From Runella limosa DSM 17973 (lineage in GTDB: Bacteria > Bacteroidota > Bacteroidia > Cytophagales > Spirosomataceae), in contig NZ_KI519420.1 in NCBI RefSeq assembly GCF_000482465.1, forward strand, positions 420,029 through 484,028: a stretch of 64,000 bases of DNA. The letters run 5' to 3'. The notes beneath the pieces were generated by a model. That model did no database searches and was not told the origin of the DNA. It worked only from the letters and a program-made list of their open reading frames with translations. Of this stretch, positions 31,784 to 40,249 are shown piece by piece; positions within the stretch are counted from its first letter, which is position 1; each line of letters starts with the position of its first letter. The position numbers were made by a program, and so were the translations under genes.

Positions 31784-34621
31784 ATGAAACCCGAAAAAAA
31801 ATTATTTCTCTTAGACGCTTTTGCCCTGATTTACCGTGCTCACTTTGCGTTTGTTAAAAATCCTCGAATTTCTTCTAAAGGGTTAAATACCAGTGCTATT
31901 TTTGGTTTTGCCAATACCTTGTTAGAAGTATTAAAAGACGAAAAACCGACCCACCTTGGGGTGGCTTTTGATACACCAAAGCCGACTTTTCGACATGTGC
32001 AGTTTGAGGCGTACAAAGCACAGCGCCAAGAGCAACCCGAAGACATTACAACGGCGGTTCCGTACATCAAAGAGTTGCTCAAAGCAATGTGTATTCCTAT
32101 CTTGGAAATGGAAGGCTACGAAGCCGATGACGTCGTAGGAACGCTTGCCAAAAAAGCCGCCCGCGAAGGGTTTGAGGTTTTTATGATGACGCCCGACAAA
32201 GATTACGGGCAGTTGGTGGAAGAGCACGTATATCTTTACAAACCAGCCATATCGGGCAAAGGGGTGGAGATTATGGGGCCGAAAGAGGTGTGCGAGCGGT
32301 GGGGAATCAGCGATATTAGTCAGGTCGTGGATATGTTGGGACTGCAAGGAGATGCTTCCGATAACATTCCTGGGATTCCTGGGGTTGGAGAAAAAACCGC
32401 GCAAAAACTCGTCGCAGAGTTTGGGTCGGTGGAAAACCTAATCGTTAATACTGATAAGCTCGCGGGAAAACTCAAAGAGAAAGTCATTGAAGGCAAAGAC
32501 TTAGCGGTGTTGTCAAAACAATTGGCGACGATTGATATTAACGTGCCGATTGCCTTTGAAGAAGAAGATTTGCGCATGTGCGAGCCTAACCGTGAGCTAC
32601 TTTCGTCGTTGTTGGATGAATTGGAGTTTAAAACCCTTAAAAAACGCCTTTTGGGGGAAACCGAAGCCCCCGTGGCTATTCCCGCCGCCAATAAAACAGG
32701 GCAGTTGAATTTGTTTGGTGAAGCGCCAACGGCAGCACCTTCTGTGAGTAAGCCAACTGAGCCTACTTCGACTGGCACACCCACTCCGCTAGAAACGGGC
32801 AATGAGCGCCGCACAGTGGCTACCACGGCTCACCGCTATCATTTGGTGAATACCCCCGAGCTTCGTCAGTCGTTGGCGTATTATCTGAGTTTGCAAGAAT
32901 CTTTCTGTTTTGATACTGAAACCACCTCAGTGGATGCCATTGATGCCGAATTGGTAGGGTTGGCGTTTGCTTACCGCGAAGGAGAGGCGTTTTATGTACC
33001 TGTACTAGCCGACCGTACCGAAGCGCAAGCTATTGTGGAAGATTTTCGGGAAGTGCTTGAAAACGAGAAGATTGAAAAGATAGCGCAGAACCTCAAATAC
33101 GATCTATTGATTCTGCAAAATTACGGAGTAGAGGTGCGCGGGCCGTTGTATGATACCATGTTGGCGCATTATCTTATTGAACCCGACAAGCGCCATAACA
33201 TGGATGCGTTGGCCAATGCCTATCTCAACTACGAACCCGTGGCGATTGAGGCGCTTATTGGTAAAAAAGGCCCTAAGCAATTGACCATGCGGGATGTAGC
33301 TATCGAGAAAGTGGTGGAATACGCCGCCGAAGATGCCGATATTACGCTTCAACTCAAGCACAAACTACAACCTCTTTTGGTCGAGAATCAAGCTGAGAAA
33401 CTCTTCAAAGGCGTAGAAGTGCCGTTGGTGCCCGTTTTAGCAGCCATGGAACGTGAGGGAATAAAGGTTGATACCAACGTTTTATCCGAAATGTCGGGGG
33501 TGTTGGAAATCGACATGAAGCAAGTGGAACAAGAGATTTTTGGATTGGCAGGAGAGGAGTTTAACATTGGATCTCCAAAGCAACTAGGGGTGATTTTGTT
33601 TGAAAAAATGAAGTTGGTCAAAAACCCTAAGAAAACAGCAACTGGACAGTACGCTACGGGAGAAGATATTTTGTCGGATTTAGAGTCGGAACACGAAATC
33701 GCGCGTAAGATTTTGGATTACCGCGAGTTGCAGAAACTAAAATCGACCTACGTGGATGCGCTGCCACAGCTTATCAACCCTTCGACGGGCCGAATTCATA
33801 CCTCGTTCAATCAGGCAGTAGCCGCGACGGGACGTTTGAGTAGTACCAATCCCAACTTGCAAAACATTCCGATTCGTACGCCGCGTGGGCGCGAGATTCG
33901 GAAAGCGTTTATCCCTAGAAGTGAAGATTACGTGATTTTGTCGGCGGACTACTCACAAATCGAACTTCGCATCATGGCCGCTTTCAGTCAAGATGCTACC
34001 ATGCTCGAAGCTTTTAATAAAGGTATTGATATTCACGCCAGTACGGCTAGTAAAGTATTTAACGTAGCCCTCGAAGAAGTAACGTCGGACATGCGCCGAA
34101 AAGCTAAAATGGTCAATTTTGGTATCATTTATGGTATTTCGGCCTTTGGTTTAGCCCAGCGCTTGGGGATTGCGCGGGGAGAGGCAAGTGAAATCATTAA
34201 AGCATATTTCCAAGAATTTCCTGCCGTAAAAAGCTACATGGACATGGTGATTAACAAAGCCCGTGAACAAAAGTATGTTGAAACAATTTTGGGACGTCGG
34301 CGTTATTTGGCCGATATTGATTCACAAAACCAAACGACGCGCGGTTTTGCCGAACGAAACGCCATCAATGCGCCTATTCAAGGCTCTGCGGCGGATATGA
34401 TTAAGATAGCGATGATCAACATCCACGATTTTATGAAGCGTGAAAAGTTACAATCGCGGATGCTTTTACAGGTACATGACGAATTGGTTTTCGACGCACA
34501 CCGTGACGAAATCGAATTGTTGAGCCACCACGTAAATGAGTTGATGGTCAATGCCATTCCGCTACCCGTAAAAATGGAAACGGGAATTGGGAAAGGGCTC
34601 AATTGGCTGGAAGCGCACTAA
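31784..34621 (+). CDS. polA: DNA polymerase I
   Basis: A 945-aa enzyme for repair and primer replacement. Three domains are visible. The 5' nuclease (about 1-290) has LFLLDAFALIYRAHFAF and LGLQGDASDNIPGIPGVGEKTAQKL. A variable, Thr/Pro-rich linker lies near 300-345. The 3'-5' exonuclease (about 365-550) keeps its acidic residues in CFDTETTSVDAI and YAAEDADITLQL, so proofreading is likely active. The polymerase (about 560-945) has LSADYSQIELRIMAAFS (motif A), DMRRKAKMVNFGIIYGISAFGLAQRL (O helix) and MLLQVHDELVFDAH (motif C). It is divergent from the protease gene. Confidence 0.97.
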   Translation: MKPEKKLFLLDAFALIYRAHFAFVKNPRISSKGLNTSAIFGFANTLLEVLKDEKPTHLGVAFDTPKPTFRHVQFEAYKAQRQEQPEDITTAVPYIKELLKAMCIPILEMEGYEADDVVGTLAKKAAREGFEVFMMTPDKDYGQLVEEHVYLYKPAISGKGVEIMGPKEVCERWGISDISQVVDMLGLQGDASDNIPGIPGVGEKTAQKLVAEFGSVENLIVNTDKLAGKLKEKVIEGKDLAVLSKQLATIDINVPIAFEEEDLRMCEPNRELLSSLLDELEFKTLKKRLLGETEAPVAIPAANKTGQLNLFGEAPTAAPSVSKPTEPTSTGTPTPLETGNERRTVATTAHRYHLVNTPELRQSLAYYLSLQESFCFDTETTSVDAIDAELVGLAFAYREGEAFYVPVLADRTEAQAIVEDFREVLENEKIEKIAQNLKYDLLILQNYGVEVRGPLYDTMLAHYLIEPDKRHNMDALANAYLNYEPVAIEALIGKKGPKQLTMRDVAIEKVVEYAAEDADITLQLKHKLQPLLVENQAEKLFKGVEVPLVPVLAAMEREGIKVDTNVLSEMSGVLEIDMKQVEQEIFGLAGEEFNIGSPKQLGVILFEKMKLVKNPKKTATGQYATGEDILSDLESEHEIARKILDYRELQKLKSTYVDALPQLINPSTGRIHTSFNQAVAATGRLSSTNPNLQNIPIRTPRGREIRKAFIPRSEDYVILSADYSQIELRIMAAFSQDATMLEAFNKGIDIHASTASKVFNVALEEVTSDMRRKAKMVNFGIIYGISAFGLAQRLGIARGEASEIIKAYFQEFPAVKSYMDMVINKAREQKYVETILGRRRYLADIDSQNQTTRGFAERNAINAPIQGSAADMIKIAMINIHDFMKREKLQSRMLLQVHDELVFDAHRDEIELLSHHVNELMVNAIPLPVKMETGIGKGLNWLEAH

Positions 34622-34679
34622 AAAAGCATTTGTAAATGTGAATAAAAATCACGTATTTACTTAGGCATCGTTGTCGTGG

Positions 34680-34701
34680 GTCGGGTTTCTCAAAACCCGA
34701 C
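34680..34701. repeat. TGAG-loop hairpin, copy 3 (inverted)
   Basis: Stem GTCGGGTTT and AAACCCGAC around CTCA, i.e. TGAG on the - strand. It lies downstream of polA. Confidence 0.65.
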
Positions 34702-34720
34702 GTATTGAGTATCGTGAAGA

Positions 34721-34736
34721 GGGTTTCTCAAAACCC
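34721..34736. repeat. TGAG-loop hairpin, copy 4 (inverted)
   Basis: Shorter stem GGGTTT and AAACCC around CTCA, 20 bp from copy 3. The pair lies between polA and the thioredoxin-like gene. Confidence 0.6.
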
Positions 34737-34786
34737 GATCGAGACATTTGATAAAAGCTTAATGAAACTACAAATCGCGTAGGTAT

Positions 34787-35272
34787 ATGAAGGTGCAAGG
34801 CTGGATTGTAGGTATATTGTTAGTAGGCGTGCAAATGGTAGGAAGAGCCCAGCAAGTGCCTTTAGTAAAATGGGCGGCGATGGATAGTCTTTTTGCTCAA
34901 AAAAGCGATACTACCTACATCGTGAATTTTTGGGCAACTTGGTGTAAACCTTGTGTGACAGAGTTGCCGTATTTTGAACAAACCCAGCAAAAATACCTGA
35001 ATCAGAAGCTCAAAGTGATTTTAATTAGCATGGATTTTGCTAGAGAATTGACAACGAGAGTTGTTCCTTTTGTGACGGAACGAAAGCTAACATCGCAAGT
35101 GTGGTTGCTCAATGAACCCGACGCCAATAGCTGGATTGAGAAGGTGAGCAAAGAATGGTCAGGTGCCATTCCTGCCACCCTGATATTCAACAATGCCAAG
35201 GGAAAAAAAGTGTTTTTTGAACAAAAACTTGACGCCCTCCGTTTGGAAAAGGAACTCTCTGATTTTCTGTGA
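34787..35272 (+). CDS. Periplasmic TlpA-like thioredoxin-fold protein
   Basis: A 161-aa exported protein with an N-terminal signal (WIVGILLVGVQMVGRAQQ) and one thioredoxin domain with the redox motif in NFWATWCKPCVTELPYFEQ (WCKPC). The later cis-Pro is in SGAIPATLIFN. The arrangement is that of TlpA/ResA-type reductases, which reduce disulfides outside the cytoplasm. It is followed after 23 bp by a second thioredoxin-fold protein, so the two probably act together. The specific partner is not known. Confidence 0.88.
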   Translation: MKVQGWIVGILLVGVQMVGRAQQVPLVKWAAMDSLFAQKSDTTYIVNFWATWCKPCVTELPYFEQTQQKYLNQKLKVILISMDFARELTTRVVPFVTERKLTSQVWLLNEPDANSWIEKVSKEWSGAIPATLIFNNAKGKKVFFEQKLDALRLEKELSDFL

Positions 35273-35295
35273 CTTTTTAACTTGATTTCGTCAGA

Positions 35296-35958
35296 ATGGC
35301 AAACATACCAACGACCATGAAAAATAAGTTTTGGGCGACATTATTCGCAGCGTTGACAGTGAGTATCGCAACGACGTTGTTGTTCCAACAGCAACGCGCG
35401 CAGGCTTCTTCTGTGGGGTATCCAATCGGCGGGTCGGTAGCTGAGTTTAAGCTTCAAAATGCCAAAGGAGGAACCGTAAGTTTGTCGGATTACAAAGACA
35501 AAAAAGGGGTCATTGTGGTGTTTACCTGCAACCACTGTCCTTTTGCTAAAGCCTACGAAGAGCGCATCATTGCTTTGGATAAAAAATACGCTGCACTCAA
35601 TTTTCCCGTCGTGGCAATTAATTCTAATGACGCTTCGGATTACGAAGATGAGTCGATGGAGAATATGAAGAAGCGAGCGACGGAGAAAGGCTATACTTTC
35701 CCTTATTTACAAGATGCAACGCAGGCTGTGGCCAAAGCTTTTGGTGCAACGCGTACGCCGCACGTTTTTGTTTTACGAAATGAAAATGCTAAATTCACGG
35801 TACAATACATTGGAACCATAGATGATAATTACCAAGACCCCGCAGGCGTCACCAAACGCTACGTGGAAGATGCAGTCAACAACATTTTGGCGGGTAAACC
35901 CGTCGTAGTGACCCAAACCAAAGCCGTAGGATGCGCGATTGGTTGGAAAGACGCTTAA
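35296..35958 (+). CDS. Exported AhpC/TSA-type thioredoxin-fold protein
   Basis: A 220-aa protein with a hydrophobic N-terminus. An internal ATG at 35317 gives a cleaner signal peptide (MKNKFWATLFAALTVSIATTLLF) and may be the true start. The domain reads VAEFKLQNAKGGTVSLSDYKDKKGVIVVFTCNHCPFAKAYEERIIALDKKY, with a C-x(2)-C motif followed by PFAKAYE, typical of the Bacteroidota peroxiredoxin-like 'thioredoxin family protein'. The cis-Pro segment is GATRTPHVFVLRNE. It ends in a conserved VGCAIGWKDA. It likely acts in periplasmic redox with its upstream neighbour. A terminator follows. Confidence 0.86.
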   Translation: MANIPTTMKNKFWATLFAALTVSIATTLLFQQQRAQASSVGYPIGGSVAEFKLQNAKGGTVSLSDYKDKKGVIVVFTCNHCPFAKAYEERIIALDKKYAALNFPVVAINSNDASDYEDESMENMKKRATEKGYTFPYLQDATQAVAKAFGATRTPHVFVLRNENAKFTVQYIGTIDDNYQDPAGVTKRYVEDAVNNILAGKPVVVTQTKAVGCAIGWKDA

Positions 35959-35997
35959 AAACAATTGGTAGTCTATATTTTACAGTCGACAGTGAAC

Positions 35998-36030
35998 AAA
36001 AAGGACAGCCCAAAGCTGCCCTTTTTTGTT
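35998..36030 (+). terminator. Rho-independent terminator after the thioredoxin-like genes
   Basis: Stem AAAAGG-a-CAGC / GCTG-c-CCTTTT around a short loop ccaaa, followed by a T-rich tail (tttttgttttt). It lies 40 bp after the stop of the second thioredoxin-fold gene. Confidence 0.7.
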
Positions 36031-36035
36031 TTTCT

Positions 36036-36053
36036 CTGGTTGTGAGCAATCAG
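36036..36053. repeat. TGAG-loop hairpin, copy 5
   Basis: Stem CTGGTTG and CAATCAG around TGAG, with one G-T pair. Confidence 0.6.
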
Positions 36054-36070
36054 GGTTACTCACTGTGCCA

Positions 36071-36088
36071 GCGGTTGCTCACAACCGC
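36071..36088. repeat. TGAG-loop hairpin, copy 6 (inverted)
   Basis: Stem GCGGTTG and CAACCGC around CTCA. It is 17 bp from copy 5 in opposite orientation. The pair lies between the thioredoxin-like gene and the convergent glycosyltransferase. Confidence 0.65.
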
Positions 36089-36120
36089 GCTTTTTGCACT
36101 GCTTATTCGTCATTCTAAAC

Positions 36121-36861
36121 TTAGCCGAGCAACTCCCATTTCCAAAGCCCAATTTTTGCCAAAAAATAGCGGCTTGATACGCGCAAAACGCCAAAGCCGT
36201 ATTTCATGCTTCGTTGGAAATTGATGGAGGAAGCCTCTTCAAAATACTTGGTAGGGCAGGTGACTTCCGCAATTTCGTACCCTTTCCAGAAAATTTGGGC
36301 AATCATTTCGTTGTCGAATACAAAATCGTCGTCGCATTTTTGGAACGGAACGCTACGGAGCACTTCTCCCGAAAAGGCGCGGTAGCCCGTGTGGTATTCC
36401 GAGAGTTTTTGGTTCATCAAAATATTTTGCGAAAGCGTTAAAATGCGGTTGGCAATGTATTTGTACATGGGCATTCCTCCTTTAAGCGCTCCTTTTCCTA
36501 AAATCCGTGAGCCAAATACCACTTGATACAAGCCGTTGCCAATGATAGAAATCATCGCCGTAAGGAGCAGTGGAGTGTACTGATAATCAGGATGAAGCAT
36601 GATGACAATGTCACCGCCGAGTTCGAGTGCTTTGGTATAGCAGGTTTTTTGATTGCCGCCGTAGCCTTTGTTTTTATCGTGACGAATGACGTGTTTGATT
36701 CCTAAACGTTCGGCTACTTCTACGGTATTGTCGGGGCTGGCATCATCTACCAAAATAATATCATCTACCAAGTCAAAAGGAATTTCTCGGTAGGTTTTTT
36801 CTAACGTTTGCGACGCTTTGTAAGCGGGCATAACGATGATTACTTTTTTTCCTTTATACAT
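36121..36861 (-). CDS. Family 2 glycosyltransferase, dolichyl-phosphate mannose synthase-like
   Basis: A 246-aa cytosolic GT2 enzyme. KVIIVMPAYKASQTLEKTYREIP opens the Rossmann-like donor site, DIILVDDASPDNTVEVAERLG carries the first acidic motif, GYGGNQKTCYTKALELGGDIVIMLHPDYQYTP the second (with D-x-Q replacing D-x-D), and EYHTGYRAFSGEVLRSVPF the acceptor side. No transmembrane helices follow, unlike GtrB-type proteins. Members transfer a sugar from a nucleotide donor to a polyprenyl phosphate. It stands alone; the sugar is unknown. Confidence 0.87.
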   Translation of the reverse strand: MYKGKKVIIVMPAYKASQTLEKTYREIPFDLVDDIILVDDASPDNTVEVAERLGIKHVIRHDKNKGYGGNQKTCYTKALELGGDIVIMLHPDYQYTPLLLTAMISIIGNGLYQVVFGSRILGKGALKGGMPMYKYIANRILTLSQNILMNQKLSEYHTGYRAFSGEVLRSVPFQKCDDDFVFDNEMIAQIFWKGYEIAEVTCPTKYFEEASSINFQRSMKYGFGVLRVSSRYFLAKIGLWKWELLG

Positions 36862-36889
36862 TAAAGAAGTTTGTTTTCAGTTCGATGTA

Positions 36890-36924
36890 AAACCTATAAG
36901 GTTTACCAAACCTCATAGGTTTGG
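36890..36924. repeat. Pair of short palindromes
   Basis: AAACCTATAAGGTTT (36890-36904) followed by CCAAACCT-cat-AGGTTTGG (36906-36924), upstream of the glycosyltransferase start. This aaacct...aggttt type of palindrome recurs between genes in related genomes (from memory). No other function is apparent. Confidence 0.55.
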
Positions 36925-37105
36925 AGTAAATGAGGCCGCAAAGTTACGATTAAAATGTCTCGGAGGGCTGATTCTCCAATTTTAGAAACGATTTTAAGCG
37001 ACGAAATTGTTTTACGCTGTAAATAATCTAGCTAAAAATGTGCCAGCAAATGAGCGTTTTACGATTAGAAATACAGATATTTAAGAAAGATTAATCGAGA
37101 AAAAT

Positions 37106-37867
37106 ATGACAACCTACCAAGATATTCTCTTTTCGCAAGAAGCAGGCATAGCCAAAGTGACCCTTAACCGCCCATCGGTATTGAATGCACTGAGTCCGAA
37201 TCTCATCGCCGAATTAGCAGATGTGGCGCGAAAAGTGTCGTTGGATGAATCTATTAAGGTGTTTGTCGTTACGGGAGCTGGACGGGCATGGTCGGCGGGA
37301 GTTGACCTAAAAGCGCTGAACGAAAGCATTGAAGGGGGGCACTTTTCTAATTTTGAGGTGATGGAAATGGGAGCGGCATTTATCCTGACGCTGCAAGCCA
37401 TGCCGCAAGTGACCATTGCCCAAGTCAATGGCCACTGTTACACGGGTGCTACTGAATTGATGCTTGCCTTTGATTTAGTGTATGCTGCCGACGAGGCCCA
37501 AATCGGTGACACGCATACCAAGTGGGGAATTGCGCCTAAATGGGGAATGACCCAACGCCTCCAACAAAAAGTAGGCTTGATGAAGGCGATGGAGCTCTCG
37601 TTTACGGCTCAACCTGTGCCGGGTAAAGAGGCCGAGCGGATAGGCTTAGTGAATAAATCGGTACCCTTGACGGAGTTGGAAACGACCGTTAATCAAGTGA
37701 TTGAAAAAATAAAAGGAAACTCAGCTCAGACCATCGCCGCTATGAAAAATATGTACTATTTCGGGGCTCAACACGGCCTCCACCGAGGATTAGAATATGA
37801 ATGGCAGGCCGATTTTAAAATCACCGACCGCGAGGAGTTCCTGCGAAATTTTGAGAAGAATAAGTAG
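37106..37867 (+). CDS. Enoyl-CoA hydratase/isomerase family protein
   Basis: A 253-aa crotonase-fold enzyme. ILFSQEAGIAKVTLNRPSVLNALSPNLIAEL is the N-terminal signature. The oxyanion hole lies in VVTGAGRAWSAGVDLKAL and in the later GHCYTGATELMLAFDLVYAADEAQIGDTHTKWGIAPKWG. One of the two usual catalytic glutamates is visible in TGATELML, while the second position is occupied by THTKWG. The exact reaction (hydratase, isomerase or other) is therefore uncertain. It acts on a CoA thioester in the cytosol. No fatty acid or amino acid degradation genes are adjacent. Confidence 0.85.
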   Translation: MTTYQDILFSQEAGIAKVTLNRPSVLNALSPNLIAELADVARKVSLDESIKVFVVTGAGRAWSAGVDLKALNESIEGGHFSNFEVMEMGAAFILTLQAMPQVTIAQVNGHCYTGATELMLAFDLVYAADEAQIGDTHTKWGIAPKWGMTQRLQQKVGLMKAMELSFTAQPVPGKEAERIGLVNKSVPLTELETTVNQVIEKIKGNSAQTIAAMKNMYYFGAQHGLHRGLEYEWQADFKITDREEFLRNFEKNK

Positions 37868-37896
37868 GGTATTGATTTGTTGTTTTTGAAAATACG

Positions 37897-37926
37897 TTTG
37901 TAATGTGTAATATTACACATTACAAA
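37897..37926. promoter_or_regulatory. 30-bp perfect palindrome overlapping the higB start
   Basis: The half-site TTTGTAATGTGTAAT is followed directly by its exact reverse complement ATTACACATTACAAA. The first ATG of the toxin frame (37903) lies inside it. Position and symmetry fit an operator bound by the HigA helix-turn-helix antitoxin for autoregulation. Confidence 0.7.
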
Positions 37927-38217
37927 ACAAGTCTGATACAGTCTATTCGCCACAAAGGCTTGTTTCAATATTACACTGAGGGCAACAGTGCGAAGCTACC
38001 ACCCCAATACTTGCGCAAGATTAACCGTATTTTAGATCAGTTAGACGCGGTTTCATCGGTTGATGATATTCAAATTCAAGCAATGGGTTCTGGTATCCAT
38101 AAGCTCACAGGCGATTTGGTAGATTTTTGGTCTATCAAAGTTACCCCCAACTATCGGATTGTTTTTCGATTTGAAGGGGGTGATATACACGACATAGATT
38201 TTTTAGATTATCACTAA
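37903..38217 (+). CDS. higB: HigB-type toxin (RelE/ParE superfamily mRNA interferase)
   Basis: A 104-aa protein. SIRHKGLFQYYTEGNSAKLPPQYLRKINRILDQLDAVSSVDDIQ and GSGIHKLTGDLVDFWSIKVTPNYRIVFRFEGGDIHDIDFLDYH match the HigB pattern, including the basic and tyrosine residues used for mRNA cleavage on the ribosome. The first ATG (37903) sits inside a 30-bp palindrome. HigB proteins usually begin close to the SIRHKG stretch, so translation may start downstream at a non-ATG codon (CTG at 37933 is in frame). The antitoxin gene follows 12 bp later. Confidence 0.85.
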   Translation: MCNITHYKTSLIQSIRHKGLFQYYTEGNSAKLPPQYLRKINRILDQLDAVSSVDDIQIQAMGSGIHKLTGDLVDFWSIKVTPNYRIVFRFEGGDIHDIDFLDYH

Positions 38218-38229
38218 AAAGAGACAATC

Positions 38230-38544
38230 ATGTTAAAACGTAATTTACCACCAGTGCATCCAGGCGAAATTTTACGTGAGGATTATATTAACGAGCATAA
38301 TTTAACCATCACGGAAGTAGCCGAAGGGTTAGGGGTTGCTCGCGCCAATTTATCAGCTATTGTCAATGGACGAGCGGGTATTAGCCCCGAGATGGCAGTA
38401 AAGTTGGCCGAAGCGTTTGGCAATACACCACAGTTTTGGGTGAATTTGCAAAAAAACTATGAACTTTGGCACGCGGAACAAACAGTAAATCGCTCAAAGA
38501 TTCGCCATTTTTGGGAAGAGTGGAAAACTGTACAGCCTGCATAA
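38230..38544 (+). CDS. higA: HigA-type antitoxin
   Basis: A 104-aa helix-turn-helix protein. The diagnostic start is PPVHPGEILREDYINEHNLTITEVAEGLGVARANLSAIVNGRAGISPEMAVKLAEAFGNTPQFWVNLQKNYELW, as in HigA/VapI proteins. It neutralises the toxin encoded just upstream and probably represses the operon through the palindrome at 37897-37926. The toxin-first gene order is usual for higBA. Confidence 0.92.
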   Translation: MLKRNLPPVHPGEILREDYINEHNLTITEVAEGLGVARANLSAIVNGRAGISPEMAVKLAEAFGNTPQFWVNLQKNYELWHAEQTVNRSKIRHFWEEWKTVQPA

Positions 38545-38559
38545 AAATAGCTCTAATCA

Positions 38560-40239
38560 TTACCACTCCAAGGTTATCAACCCTACTCCTTGACGCTCTA
38601 AGGAAGTAGTGACTACGAGTTGATTATTTTGAACGGTTTGGATTTTAGACGCTCCTAGCTGTACCAACTGTCCCGCTTTCTCAAGCTCTTTTATTTGTTC
38701 GGAAGTAGGGTTGGTGGGAGAACCCATTTTTTTCCATACTTCATAGCTATTACTGTGTTGACTGTCGATGCGGTATTGGGTGATTTTTACCTTTTTGGCT
38801 GGAAGATGCTCAAACGTTAACTGCACCGAAGAAGCAGCGGAGGGAACGTCATCGTCGTGGTAATTCCAGAAAAGTACGGTGGCTTTACGATGGTCTTTGG
38901 CTGCCAAACCACCGATGTCAGGAGTAGTTTTTCGAATACTTGAATCTCGCACCGTGAGGGTCGGATACATCAAATTTCCACTGACTTCGATACGCTTACC
39001 GCTCATTTTACCAAACATCCGAAATACGTTCAGCACGGGTTTGTCCACGCCGTTGGTGGCCAAATCGCGGAAACCATAGAACCAAGGTTGGTCTTCAAAT
39101 TCAAATGACCACGATACCGCTCCTTTGAAATTGACCTGATGGAGGTCGGCCAAGGCGTATTTTCGGGCAAACGATGCGGCCGTGTAGCTTGAGTACATCG
39201 TGCCGTTGCGGTAGGCGTTTTGCGGGTCAGTTTTCATACCGCAGGCTGCGCAGCCTTCAGGGTCAGATTCCCCGATGACGATGGGTAAGTGTTTTAATTC
39301 GGGAAAAGAGGCGACTATCTGGAAACCCGTTGAAATATCGTGCAGCTGCGTACCCATGTTCATCTGAACGTGGCCGTTGACGACTTTAGGCGCTCCTTTG
39401 GCGTGGAAGGCTACAAAATCAAGGGGAGTGCCAATTTTTCCTGTTACATAATTGGTATCAGAAACACAGTGCTTCAAGAATTTTTTCAGAAAGTCACCGC
39501 CACGACGCCCTGCGGGGCCAGTGACGTGCGGGCCGCCGATTTTGGCCGTGGGCAATGCACGCCGAACGGCATCGACCGAGTAATCGTACAATTTGCAATA
39601 TTCCTGCACCGTACCGCCCCAATAGGGACTATCGGGTTCGTTCCACAGTTCCCAATACCAGCTTTCTACTTCTTTTTTACCGTACCTTTCTACCGAATGT
39701 TTGACCCATTGATAGACCAATTCGGCCCATTTTGAGTAGTCTTTAGGAGGGTGTGTCCAACCTGTGTAAATGGAATTGTAAGGCTGCCCAGGCGACCAGT
39801 GGTGGCGATAGGGCTGTGGTTTTGAAGAAAGTGCCTCAGGCATAAATCCGATTTGAGCCATTGGTTTCATGCCACGCTCAACGTACGTATCGAATATTTT
39901 GTCCACAATTGTCCAGTCATAGACAGGATTTCCTTGCGTATCTTCGGTGTAAGCATTGGTAGAACCCCACTTGAGTGCGGGAGTGCCGTCGCCCGTTGTG
40001 AGTAGGTTGTGAGCGCGTACATACACAGGCACAGGACTAAGGGCTGAAATCTCAGACAGCAGCTTTTTGCCGTCTTTCATGTACGTATAATTGGGCTCAT
40101 CGTACCCAAACCAAGCCCACGCAGGTTGCATGGGGCCAATTTCTTTGTTGAGGTCGATTTGCAAAGTAGCATTTTGCGAAAAGGCTATTGGGCCGTATAA
40201 AAGCAGAATGACTATCGAAATATAAAAAAGTCTTTTCAT
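38560..40239 (-). CDS. Exported GH39-type glycoside hydrolase (beta-xylosidase-like)
   Basis: A 559-aa secreted enzyme. The start at 40239 begins a signal peptide (MKRLFYISIVILLLYGPIAFSQ); a longer frame running into vapC is rejected. The clan A TIM barrel shows the acid/base in WYWELWNEPDSPYW (NEP motif, near residue 205) and a likely nucleophile in LPIVIGESDPEG (near 320). MQPAWAWFGYDEPNYTYMKDGKKLLSEISAL is a typical GH39 opening. The C-terminal part is a beta-sandwich. GH39 enzymes cut xylosides, iduronides or arabinosides; the substrate here is unknown. It is separate from the other sugar genes. Confidence 0.85.
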   Translation of the reverse strand: MKRLFYISIVILLLYGPIAFSQNATLQIDLNKEIGPMQPAWAWFGYDEPNYTYMKDGKKLLSEISALSPVPVYVRAHNLLTTGDGTPALKWGSTNAYTEDTQGNPVYDWTIVDKIFDTYVERGMKPMAQIGFMPEALSSKPQPYRHHWSPGQPYNSIYTGWTHPPKDYSKWAELVYQWVKHSVERYGKKEVESWYWELWNEPDSPYWGGTVQEYCKLYDYSVDAVRRALPTAKIGGPHVTGPAGRRGGDFLKKFLKHCVSDTNYVTGKIGTPLDFVAFHAKGAPKVVNGHVQMNMGTQLHDISTGFQIVASFPELKHLPIVIGESDPEGCAACGMKTDPQNAYRNGTMYSSYTAASFARKYALADLHQVNFKGAVSWSFEFEDQPWFYGFRDLATNGVDKPVLNVFRMFGKMSGKRIEVSGNLMYPTLTVRDSSIRKTTPDIGGLAAKDHRKATVLFWNYHDDDVPSAASSVQLTFEHLPAKKVKITQYRIDSQHSNSYEVWKKMGSPTNPTSEQIKELEKAGQLVQLGASKIQTVQNNQLVVTTSLERQGVGLITLEW

Positions 40240-40249
40240 AAAAATACGA

